Origin: an uncultured Rhodospirillales bacterium
GTDB lineage: Bacteria > Pseudomonadota > Alphaproteobacteria > Acetobacterales > Acetobacteraceae
NCBI GenBank assembly: GCA_903893975.1
Contig: CAITOL010000101.1
Location: forward strand, 1 to 61,137
DNA: 61,137 nucleotides
Direction: 5' to 3'
The notes under the pieces were generated by a model. It had not been told where the DNA came from and ran no database searches. It was given only the letters and a program-made list of their open reading frames with translations. The position numbers were made by a program, and so were the translations under genes. Shown in pieces: positions 37,496 through 44,848 of this stretch (the first letter of the stretch is position 1; each line of letters opens with the position of its first letter).

Positions 37496-37527
37496 CGAGG
37501 CGGTAAGTGAATGCGCTTACCGCCTCG
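37496..37527 (-). terminator. Stem-loop terminator after the NIPSNAP gene
   Basis: A perfect 12-bp stem (CGAGGCGGTAAG pairing with CTTACCGCCTCG) with an 8-nt loop starts 6 nt after the NIPSNAP stop codon when read on the minus strand. The tail on that strand is TTACAATTT, only moderately T-rich. It separates the NIPSNAP gene from the M23 gene on the same strand. Confidence 0.7.
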
Positions 37528-37533
37528 TCACCC

Positions 37534-37854
37534 TCACTGCACCGGCGAGAACGCGGTCGGGGCCAGGATGCGGTTTTCCATGTTCACCAACACATCCGCC
37601 TTGGCGACAGCGGCCAGATAGTCGCCCCAAGCCGGGTCGCCGGCCATCGCCTTGCGCCGGGCTTCACGGTCGCCCTGGTTTTCGTAGCCCCACATATGCA
37701 CAACCCGGTTCAGCTCGCCTTCCACGGTCGTGTACCAGCCCAGGCAGCGACCGAGATATTTCTGCTGCAACGGCCAGGCGAGGTCCTGATAGATTTTCAC
37801 AAAGTCGCCCATACGGTTGGGCTTGCAGGTGTAAATACGCAGATCGACGATCAT
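37534..37854 (-). CDS. NIPSNAP family protein
   Basis: 106 aa protein with the ferredoxin-like alpha/beta-barrel NIPSNAP fold: MIVDLRIYTCKPNRMGDFVKIY at the start and the second half LNRVVHMWGYENQGDREARRKAM are typical. Members bind small hydrophobic ligands, but the bacterial function is unknown. The ATG at 37854 matches the family N-terminus; the longer open frame to 38046 runs through the intergenic region. It is followed by a strong hairpin at 37496-37527 and diverges from the PhnC-like gene with about 140 bp between. Confidence 0.9.
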   Translation of the reverse strand: MIVDLRIYTCKPNRMGDFVKIYQDLAWPLQQKYLGRCLGWYTTVEGELNRVVHMWGYENQGDREARRKAMAGDPAWGDYLAAVAKADVLVNMENRILAPTAFSPVQ

Positions 37855-37993
37855 CCCATGGTCTCCGTTTCGGTAGTCGTGGTCGCAACGGCCGGCCAAC
37901 CCAGCCTGGCCGCACCCTAGCCCAGGCACAGCCAGGGCAAAAGCGCGCAGCTTTTGCTTGCCGCGCGCCGCGCGGGCGGGCACAACATCGGCC

Positions 37994-38785
37994 ATGAATG
38001 GACAGACCCTGCACCTGCGCGGACTGACCCGCCGCTTCGGCGACAAAGTGGCGGTGGATCACGTATCCGCCGATATTCCCGCCGGCCAGATGGTCGGGAT
38101 CATCGGGCGATCCGGCGCCGGAAAATCCACCCTGCTGCGCATGATCAACCGGCTGCAGGCCCCGTCGTCGGGCCAGATTTTATATGGCACCACCGATGTG
38201 ACGGCGCTGTCCGGGAAAGCGTTGCGCGACTGGCGCACCGCCTGCGCCATGATCTTCCAGCAATTCAACCTCATCCCACGGCTGGACGTGCTGACCAACG
38301 TGCTGGTCGGGCGCCTTAACCATCGCGGCACCTTCGCCAGCCTGTTGGGCCGCTTCACCGCAGCCGAACGGGCCATGGCGCTGGCCGCGCTGGATCGTTT
38401 CGATTTGTTGGAAACCGCCTTGGTGCGCGCCGGCCAAATCTCCGGCGGCCAGCAACAGCGTGTCGCCATTTGCCGCGCCTTGCTGCAACAGCCGCAACTG
38501 CTGCTGGCCGATGAACCCATCGCCAGCCTGGACCCGCGCAACGCGCAGGTGGTGATGGACGCCCTCCGCCGCATCAACCGCGAGGACGGGCTGACTGTGC
38601 TGTGCAACCTGCACCACCTCGACACCGCCCGGCATTACTGCGACCGCATCATCGCGATGCAGGACGGCCGCTTCATGTTTGATGGCACGCCGGCCGAACT
38701 CACGGCGGAAAAGGTCCGTGAGGTCTACGGGGTCACGGAAGACGAATTCCATTCCGCCCCCAGCGGGTCGCTCGCCGCCGCCTGA
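37994..38785 (+). CDS. Phosphonate/phosphate-type ABC transporter ATP-binding protein (PhnC-like), orphan
   Basis: ABC ATPase, 263 aa, closest in appearance to PhnC: Walker [10 protein letters not shown] at residues 39-47, the Q-loop [25 protein letters not shown], signature [17 protein letters not shown], Walker [14 protein letters not shown] and the switch histidine in [15 protein letters not shown]. It would power import of phosphonate, phosphite or phosphate. The usual phnD and phnE partners are not adjacent on either side, and no other ABC gene is in the window. Either the partners are encoded elsewhere or the ATPase has another job. Confidence 0.87.
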   Translation: MNGQTLHLRGLTRRFGDKVAVDHVSADIPAGQMVGIIGRSGAGKSTLLRMINRLQAPSSGQILYGTTDVTALSGKALRDWRTACAMIFQQFNLIPRLDVLTNVLVGRLNHRGTFASLLGRFTAAERAMALAALDRFDLLETALVRAGQISGGQQQRVAICRALLQQPQLLLADEPIASLDPRNAQVVMDALRRINREDGLTVLCNLHHLDTARHYCDRIIAMQDGRFMFDGTPAELTAEKVREVYGVTEDEFHSAPSGSLAAA

Positions 38786-38941
38786 AGGCCGCCTCGGCCG
38801 TTTCATCGCCGCCTTCGGCACAATCCCCAGCTTAACAGGGACTTAATCGCCATCCAGGACGTGCTGGATCGCGTTTCAGGTCTCCTCCCTCGGGGACCTG
38901 CGGGCACATCGGCGGCGTGTTCAACCGTCGGAGCCCTCCGC

Positions 38942-39943
38942 ATGCGTCCTCTCTTCGCCCTCCTCGTCTGCCTCATCGCCAACCCCGTCCTGGCGGCGGA
39001 GGTGATCGGGTTTAAAGAAATCTCGTTGCCCGCGCCACGCCCGCTGCACGTCGCGATGTGGTACCCCGCAGCCGGCGGCACGGCCCGGCTGATTGCCGAT
39101 ACCAGGGTGTTCAATGGTTTCACCGCCGTGCCAGGGGCGGGCCTCGCCGACGGCCCGCATCCGCTGGTGGTGCTGTCGCACGGCTATGGCGGCAACTGGA
39201 CCAATCAGGACTGGCTGGCCGCAGCGCTTGCTGGCCAGGGCTACATCGTCGCCGCCCCCAACCATCCCGGCACCACCACCGGCGATATGGCCACCCCCGG
39301 CGTGTCCATGCTTGGGGAACGACCCCGCGATGTCAGCCGGGTGATCGACGCCGTGCTTGCCACCGCATCGGTCCCCGCCGGCCGGATTGCCGTCATCGGC
39401 CATTCCCTCGGCGGCTGGACCAGCCTGGAAATCGCCGGCGCCCGCTTCGATCGGGCAACCCTGCAAGCCGCCTGCACCGCCGCCCCGAGCCGCACCTGCG
39501 GCGAGGTGGGCGCGCATGCCGGTATGTCCGAACCAATGCTGGAGGACGCCCATGGCGACCCGCGGGTGCGGGCGGCGGTCGCGCTAGACCCCGGCGTCAC
39601 CCGTGGCTTCGCCAGCGCCAGCCTCGCACGGGTTCAGGTTCCGCTGCTGGTCATCGCCGCCGGCAGCCCGGTCATCGACCTGCCCGGCAGCACGGCCTTG
39701 CCGGTGCCTGATCTGCGTGAAGCCCCAGACCTCGTCGCCCAACTCCCGGCGGCGACGACGCGGCTGCTCACCCTGCCGGGTGCCACGCATTACAGCTTCC
39801 TGCCCGTGTGCAAGCCCAGCGCCGCCGCCCTCCTCGGTGGCGAGGCGGTGATCTGCCAGGATGCCCCCAGCGCCGACCGCGCGGCACTTCAGCGCCAGGT
39901 GCTGGACGCCGTCACTCCGTTCCTCGCGGCGGCGCTGCAGTAA
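38942..39943 (+). CDS. Secreted alpha/beta hydrolase, dienelactone-hydrolase/PAF-acetylhydrolase-like
   Basis: Periplasmic serine hydrolase. The N-terminal signal peptide (FALLVCLIANPVLA) is cleaved after LA near residue 18. The oxyanion region is PLVVLSHGYGGNWTNQDWLA, the nucleophile elbow is IGHSLGGWTSLE, and a His near the C-terminus in ATHYSFLP is a candidate catalytic base. Two cysteine pairs (CTAAPSRTC and CKPS...VIC) could form disulfides in the periplasm. The ATG at 38942 is selected because it begins the signal peptide; 333 aa. Its end overlaps the convergent AraC regulator by 32 bp. The substrate is unknown. Confidence 0.85.
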   Translation: MRPLFALLVCLIANPVLAAEVIGFKEISLPAPRPLHVAMWYPAAGGTARLIADTRVFNGFTAVPGAGLADGPHPLVVLSHGYGGNWTNQDWLAAALAGQGYIVAAPNHPGTTTGDMATPGVSMLGERPRDVSRVIDAVLATASVPAGRIAVIGHSLGGWTSLEIAGARFDRATLQAACTAAPSRTCGEVGAHAGMSEPMLEDAHGDPRVRAAVALDPGVTRGFASASLARVQVPLLVIAAGSPVIDLPGSTALPVPDLREAPDLVAQLPAATTRLLTLPGATHYSFLPVCKPSAAALLGGEAVICQDAPSADRAALQRQVLDAVTPFLAAALQ

Positions 39944-40925
39944 GGGTCTTGCGATAGTCGCTCGGGCTCAGCCCGGTCACCCGGCGGAATTCGCGGTTGA
40001 AGTTGGACTTCGTCTGAAAGCCGCAATCCAGCATGATTGCGGTCACCGCATCATCGCTCTCCTCAAGCCGCCGCCGCGCGTCGTCGATCCGGTATTGGTT
40101 CACGATCTGCGACACGTTGCGGCCGAGCTGGCGGTTGAGCGCGCCGGAGATCTGCCGCGCCGGCAGCCCGGCCCGCTTGGCCAGTCGGTCCAGGGTCAGG
40201 TTGGCGTCACGATACAAATGGCGCTCGCGCATCAGCGTAGCGATCTGCGCCACAACCGCCGCATCCGCCGAGACATCTGGCGGGCTCGGCGGGGCGGCGG
40301 GGGCCGCCACAGCCCCCGCCGGCACCCGCCAGAACGCGACCCCCAGCGCCAGCATCAGCAGCGCCCCCATCTGCGCCGCAGCCACAATACCGCTGGCCCG
40401 CGCGCCCCGGCCAAGGTCGAAGCTCAGCGCCACCGCCGCCTCCACCACGGTCGAAAGCAGCAGAATGGACCCGGCGATCAGCATCCCGCGATGCAACAGC
40501 CCAACATCGGTGAATTCCACCTTGGTCAACCCGTCCGGCCCGGCATGCGCGCGTCGCAGCAACGCAACGCCATAGCTCGCGCAGCACAAGGCCACGGCGT
40601 AATCGACCTCCTGCCACCACACGATATTCAACCCCAGCACCAGCAGCACGGGCACGGCATGGCGCGCCTCGCGCCGGCGCAGGCCCTGGCCGGCGCGCGT
40701 CAGGCATATCCACGCCAGCGGGCCAGCGGCGGCGGACAGCACCGGCAACAGCGCGCGCGAGAGCAGAATGTCATAATTCCAGCGCAACCCGATCATCACG
40801 GCTTGCGCGGCGCATACGGCGAAAAATCCAGCCAGGCCGCGCCCAGCCGCCCCGGTCGGCACCAGTCGCACCACCAGCACCAGCAGCAGCAAGGCAACAA
40901 TGAATGGCAGCGGCAGGCTGGGCAT
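39912..40925 (-). CDS. Membrane-anchored AraC-family transcriptional regulator
   Basis: The N-terminal two-thirds (residues 1 to ~215) contain about seven hydrophobic helices (FIVALLLLVLVVRLV, GLAGFFAVCAAQAVMIGL, AGPLAWICL and others). The C-terminal ~105 residues are an AraC/XylS DNA-binding domain with LTLDRLAKRAGLPARQISGALNRQLG and the second HTH AVTAIMLDCGFQTKSNFNREFRRVTGLSPSDYRK. It should sense a membrane or periplasmic signal and regulate transcription at the membrane. 337 aa from the ATG at 40925, one base after the MOSC gene stop. The overlap with the convergent secreted hydrolase suggests that this gene is a candidate target. Confidence 0.88.
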   Translation of the reverse strand: MPSLPLPFIVALLLLVLVVRLVPTGAAGRGLAGFFAVCAAQAVMIGLRWNYDILLSRALLPVLSAAAGPLAWICLTRAGQGLRRREARHAVPVLLVLGLNIVWWQEVDYAVALCCASYGVALLRRAHAGPDGLTKVEFTDVGLLHRGMLIAGSILLLSTVVEAAVALSFDLGRGARASGIVAAAQMGALLMLALGVAFWRVPAGAVAAPAAPPSPPDVSADAAVVAQIATLMRERHLYRDANLTLDRLAKRAGLPARQISGALNRQLGRNVSQIVNQYRIDDARRRLEESDDAVTAIMLDCGFQTKSNFNREFRRVTGLSPSDYRKTLTAAPPRGTE

Positions 40926-40926
40926 G

Positions 40927-41469
40927 TCAGACCACGCCGAGGGCTCGATGCGGACCAGCCGGCAACTCCACCCGGATCGTATCACCCGGCCGCACATCAC
41001 CGCCCACCCGCACCACACCCATCACACCGGCCTTGCGCACCAGGCTGCCATCGGCCGCGCGGTCGAGCACCGCCGCCATCAATCCGGGCTGGAAGCGGTC
41101 AATCTGCACACACGGATTGCGCAGCCCGGTAATCTCAACCACCGCGTGGTCGCCCAACCGCAAACGTGCCCCCGCCGGCAGCGCCAGCAGGTCCAGCCCG
41201 GTGGTGGTGACGTTTTCGCCCAGGTCACCCGGTGCCACCTGAAAGCCACCGGCGCGCAATGCCTCGAACAATTCGGCATGCATCAGATGCACTTGCCGCA
41301 AATTGGGTTGGCTCGGGTCCTTGGCCACGCGCGACCGATGCTTAACCGTCACGCCGGCATGCGCGTCCCCGTCCACGCCCAACCCGGCAATCAGGCGAAT
41401 TTCCAGCGCATTCGTTTTGCTGAAATGATGCCCACGCCGCGCGCTCACCGCCAATACCTTGCCCGTCAT
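40927..41469 (-). CDS. MOSC domain-containing protein
   Basis: Stand-alone molybdenum-cofactor sulfurase C-terminal (MOSC) domain protein of 180 aa. In the family this beta-barrel binds sulfurated Moco or acts in mARC/YiiM-type reduction of N-hydroxylated compounds. Recognisable parts are GLGVDGDAHAG, HLMHAELFEAL, the PGDLGENVTTTGLDLLALP motif and the conserved Cys in LRNPCVQID. It precedes the AraC gene by one base in a two-gene operon. No electron-transfer domain is attached, unlike YcbX-type proteins. Confidence 0.9.
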   Translation of the reverse strand: MTGKVLAVSARRGHHFSKTNALEIRLIAGLGVDGDAHAGVTVKHRSRVAKDPSQPNLRQVHLMHAELFEALRAGGFQVAPGDLGENVTTTGLDLLALPAGARLRLGDHAVVEITGLRNPCVQIDRFQPGLMAAVLDRAADGSLVRKAGVMGVVRVGGDVRPGDTIRVELPAGPHRALGVV

Positions 41470-41595
41470 CCTGCCGCATGCCCGCAGCCGGCGACCGTGC
41501 TGCTAAAGCTATGGGGATATGGCGCGATTCGTGGCATGGCTTGCTCCTGAACGGACAGACGCGCCACCCTGCAACCGGTACATCACGAGGGCAAG

Positions 41596-42684
41596 ATGAA
41601 CGACCAGATCATGGATGACCTCGTGGGGCTGCTGCCGCCGCTGATGCAATCGCTCGAGGCACTGGCCTTCGTGGCCCGGCACCTCAACCCGCCCGATTTC
41701 GCCGCCGTGCTCGATGCCGCCGGGCACCCCGATGCGCTGCTGGCGGAAGCGCGCCCGTGCTTGGAGTCCTGGCCAGACGGCGTCGCCGGGCTGCGCACGC
41801 TGCTGCAATCCAGCGCCGACGCCGCACTGGCCGGGTTCGCCGGTCTGCGCGCGGCGCCAGATCAGGACGAAAGCCTTGCCGCCGCCTATCGCGCCTTGCG
41901 CTTTCTGCCCCGCGCGCAGGAAGCCCTGTATCCGCTCGCCGCTGGCCTGCCGGCGGTCAGCCGGTTTTTCCTGCCGCCAGAGCGCCGCGACGATCCGGCG
42001 CTCCAAGCCCTGGCCAGCCAGGCCAACCCCGAAACCGGCATCATCCATGCGGGCAATGAGCCCGGCACCCGCGGTGGCTTCTCGCTTTACGTGCCCGAAT
42101 ACTACACCCCCGACCGGCCCTGGCCGCTGGTCATGGCGCTGCATGGCGGCAGCGGCAACGGGCGCGGCTTTCTGTGGAGTTGGCTGACCGATGTCCGGGC
42201 GGAAGGCGCGATCCTGGTCACCCCCACCGCCACCGGCGACACATGGGCCTTGACCGGCCGGGATCAGGATACCCCGAACCTCGCCCGCATCCTCGACCTC
42301 GTCGGCAGCCGGTATCACCTGGACCGCACGCGGCTGTTGCTCACCGGCATGAGTGATGGCGGCACCTTCAGCTATGTCACCGGGCTGGAAATGGGCTCGC
42401 CCTTTACTCATCTCGCCCCGGTCGCGGCGACGTTTCATCCGATGATGGCGGAAATGGCCGACCCGCAACGCGTGCGCGGCCTGCCTGTCCATATCGTGCA
42501 CGGCGCGCTCGATTGGCTGTTCCCGATCGCCGGCGCCCGCACCAACCAGCAGGCGCTCGCCGCCGCCGGCGCGCGGGTGACGTATCGTGAAATCCCCGAC
42601 CTCAGCCATTGCTACCCGCGCGACGCCAATCCCGGCATCCTCGCCTGGCTGCGATCCAGCCCAGTGGAGGTGACCGCCTCGTGA
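41596..42684 (+). CDS. Alpha/beta hydrolase with N-terminal helical domain (phospholipase/carboxylesterase or PHB-depolymerase-like)
   Basis: 362 aa hydrolase. The first ~140 residues are helical and not recognised; the C-terminal half is an esterase domain: PLVMALHGGSGNGRGFLWSWL (oxyanion region), nucleophile Ser in LTGMSDGGTFSY, Asp in HGALDWLFP and His in IPDLSHCYPRD. No signal peptide is present, so action on an intracellular ester is likely. AGGG lies shortly before the ATG (GAGGGCAAG). It is translationally coupled (GTGA) to the following small hypothetical gene. The natural substrate is not evident. Confidence 0.8.
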   Translation: MNDQIMDDLVGLLPPLMQSLEALAFVARHLNPPDFAAVLDAAGHPDALLAEARPCLESWPDGVAGLRTLLQSSADAALAGFAGLRAAPDQDESLAAAYRALRFLPRAQEALYPLAAGLPAVSRFFLPPERRDDPALQALASQANPETGIIHAGNEPGTRGGFSLYVPEYYTPDRPWPLVMALHGGSGNGRGFLWSWLTDVRAEGAILVTPTATGDTWALTGRDQDTPNLARILDLVGSRYHLDRTRLLLTGMSDGGTFSYVTGLEMGSPFTHLAPVAATFHPMMAEMADPQRVRGLPVHIVHGALDWLFPIAGARTNQQALAAAGARVTYREIPDLSHCYPRDANPGILAWLRSSPVEVTAS

Positions 42685-43010
42685 TCGACAACCCCGCCCA
42701 GGCCGCCCGCCTGCTGGACAAACTCGGCCCGGCCTTGCCACTCCCAGCCTATGTGACACCAGAACTGGCGGCGATGCTGAAGGCGCAGGCGCCGAATGCC
42801 GATATCCCTGCCGAGTGCCTGGTCATCGCCATCCGCGACGGCGGTGATGAAGCAGGCATCGTCTGCAAACTCGCCTTCGGTGCCGGCATCACCAAAGCGG
42901 TTTACGCCTCCATCACCCATCTGCGCTTCGACCCGCGGCTGCCGGTTGGCAAGGACATCGTCAAATACCAGAAGCGCCGCATCAAGCGGCTGCGCCAGTC
43001 GGCCGGGTAA
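42681..43010 (+). CDS. Conserved-looking hypothetical protein
   Basis: 109 aa protein starting at a GTG that overlaps the upstream esterase stop (GTGA). The composition is that of a globular alpha/beta protein: LAFGAGITKAVYASITHLRFDPRLPVGKDI in the second half, a lysine/arginine-rich end YQKRRIKRLRQ that could bind nucleic acid or phosphate. No signal peptide or membrane segment. I do not recognise the family. Translational coupling suggests that it acts with the esterase. Confidence 0.7.
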   Translation: MIDNPAQAARLLDKLGPALPLPAYVTPELAAMLKAQAPNADIPAECLVIAIRDGGDEAGIVCKLAFGAGITKAVYASITHLRFDPRLPVGKDIVKYQKRRIKRLRQSAG

Positions 43011-43102
43011 CGGCATGCCAGCCCCCAGGGCTTGGCACTTGCGACCGCACCACCATCAAGGGCCATAGTCGCCCCCGCACCCCGTTCCGGACCTTTGATA
43101 CC

Positions 43103-43978
43103 ATGGATAATTCGCTTCGTGGCATCGCGCTGATCCTTGGCGCCACGATGCTGTTTTCGATTTCCGACGCCATCGCCAAGCTGCTCGGCCAGGATTTGCC
43201 GGCGGTGGAGATCGGCGTCTTCCGCTACATCATCTTTGTCGCGATGGCGGCGATATTCTGCGCCCAGGCGAAAATCCGCCCCTGGCAGGTTGCGGTGCCC
43301 GGCGCCCAAATCTGGCGTGGCCTGGGGCTGGTCGCCTCCGCGCTATGCTTTATCGAGGCGCTGCGCCACATGCCGCTGGCCGATGCCGCCTCGGTCGGGT
43401 TCGTCTCGCCGCTGCTGATCACCGCATTGTCGGTGCCGATGTTGGGGGAGGTCGTCGGCATTCGCCGCTGGACGGCGGTGGCCGTCGGGTTTGTCGGGGT
43501 GCTGATCGTCATGCGGCCTGGCACCGGGGCGTTTCAAATCGAAAGCCTGTGGGTGCTCGGCTCCTCGTCCAGTTGGGCATTGGCCAGCGTGTTAACCCGC
43601 CAGATGGCTGGCAAAGACAATGCAGCGACGACGCTGCTCTGGTCCTCCGCCGTTGGCCTGATCGTGGTCACGCTCATGCTGCCCTTTGTCTGGGTGGTAC
43701 CCAGCACGCGGGATCTGTGGCTGTGTGGCGCCCTCGGGCTCATCGCCTCCAGCGGTCAGTTCCTGCTGGTGCAGGCCTACCGCCATGCGGAAGCCACCAC
43801 TTTGGCACCGTTTTCCTATGTGCAGCTCGCCTGGTCCGTCAGCCTTGGCTATCTGCTGTGGGGCACCTTGCCGGATGCCTGGACCTGGGTCGGCGCGGCG
43901 GTGATCGTCGCCAGCGGCATCTACACTGTGCACCGCGAGCGGGTGCGGTCGCGCGAACGCCAGCTGGCTGCGGGCTAG
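43103..43978 (+). CDS. DMT-family (EamA) transporter
   Basis: Drug/metabolite transporter with two EamA repeats and ten predicted membrane helices, 291 aa. The N-terminal repeat starts RGIALILGATMLFSISDAIAKLL and contains LRHMPLADAASVGFVSPLL; the second has AYRHAEATTLAPFSYVQLAWSVSLGYLLWG. This RarD/YdcZ-like arrangement usually exports amino acids, nucleosides or similar metabolites. It stands alone and overlaps the convergent VOC gene by 4 nt. Confidence 0.9.
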   Translation: MDNSLRGIALILGATMLFSISDAIAKLLGQDLPAVEIGVFRYIIFVAMAAIFCAQAKIRPWQVAVPGAQIWRGLGLVASALCFIEALRHMPLADAASVGFVSPLLITALSVPMLGEVVGIRRWTAVAVGFVGVLIVMRPGTGAFQIESLWVLGSSSSWALASVLTRQMAGKDNAATTLLWSSAVGLIVVTLMLPFVWVVPSTRDLWLCGALGLIASSGQFLLVQAYRHAEATTLAPFSYVQLAWSVSLGYLLWGTLPDAWTWVGAAVIVASGIYTVHRERVRSRERQLAAG

Positions 43979-44820
43979 CCGGCGACGGTAAACTCCAGCA
44001 CCGCGCCCATTGCCGCGCTGGCCGGTACCAGAATGCTGCCGCCGTCGCGTCGCCAGCCCACGATCCCCCCTGCAGTCAAGGCGGCGTCCACCTGATCCAG
44101 GCTGCGGCAGCGCAGGCGCAGCCCGGCCATATACTGCGCCCGCCCCTCGGCCGCCGGCGCCAGGTCGCCGAACCGCGCGGCACAGGCGGCGGGGGTGATC
44201 ATGTCAAAGCTGGTCAGCCCAACCGCAAGGCGCAGGCCATCGCCCATCGGCGCCACCGCCTCGGCGCCGAACATGCGGCGGAAGACGTCGGCCGGCGCGT
44301 CGATATCATCGGCCACCAGAGCCGCGCGCTCGATGCCGACCACGCCATTGGCGTGCTGGCGCCATTCATCGCGCCAGACCAGATCGCGGGTGAAATGCTG
44401 GCAGAAATAAATCCGCCCGGACGGGATCGTTCCCGGCGCCAGATGCACCGTGCGGAACACCGCATCCCGCGTGCCGTCCGCCAGCGCGACCGGGCGGGAG
44501 AATTCGACCGGCTCCGCCACCGGCACCCCCGCCGCAGCGCAGGCCGCATAGGTCGCGGCGCTGTCCTCGCTGCCGAACACCAGCCCGTTCAGCCCGCAGG
44601 GGAACTGCATCACATCCGCGCGTGGCTTCGCCGCCTGCGGATCAACGGCGATCAGTTCGAGGTAGTCCGTGCCGAACATCGCCAGATGGTTCATGGAGCC
44701 GAGCGTGTGGTAGCCGCGCGGCGTCATGGTGAAGCCCAGCCGCCGATAGGTGTCCACCGCGCGGTCCATCTGGTCGCGCACATTCACCACAACATGGTCA
44801 AGCGTTGGCACTGCCAGCAT
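43975..44820 (-). CDS. VOC family protein (glyoxalase_3-like)
   Basis: Vicinal-oxygen-chelate fold protein, 281 aa, with a recognisable first betaalphabetabetabeta unit: PTLDHVVVNVRDQMDRAVDTYRRLGFTMTPRG with a candidate metal His, then GSMNHLAMFGTDYLELI with His and Glu. A second module begins at GIERAALVADDIDAPADVF. This pattern fits the glyoxalase-like (PF13468) group, whose reactions are mostly unassigned. The ATG at 44820 is preferred over the preceding in-frame GTG because AAGGAG is 7 nt upstream. It lies 28 nt upstream of nothing cotranscribed; its end converges with the DMT transporter. Confidence 0.85.
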   Translation of the reverse strand: MLAVPTLDHVVVNVRDQMDRAVDTYRRLGFTMTPRGYHTLGSMNHLAMFGTDYLELIAVDPQAAKPRADVMQFPCGLNGLVFGSEDSAATYAACAAAGVPVAEPVEFSRPVALADGTRDAVFRTVHLAPGTIPSGRIYFCQHFTRDLVWRDEWRQHANGVVGIERAALVADDIDAPADVFRRMFGAEAVAPMGDGLRLAVGLTSFDMITPAACAARFGDLAPAAEGRAQYMAGLRLRCRSLDQVDAALTAGGIVGWRRDGGSILVPASAAMGAVLEFTVAG

Positions 44821-44848
44821 CACGCGCTCCTTATCATACGATCATGCT

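Noticed and set aside
38786-38941. Possible terminator after the PhnC-like gene
   Set aside because: GC-rich short repeats near 38784-38818 do not form a clear stem with a T-tract.
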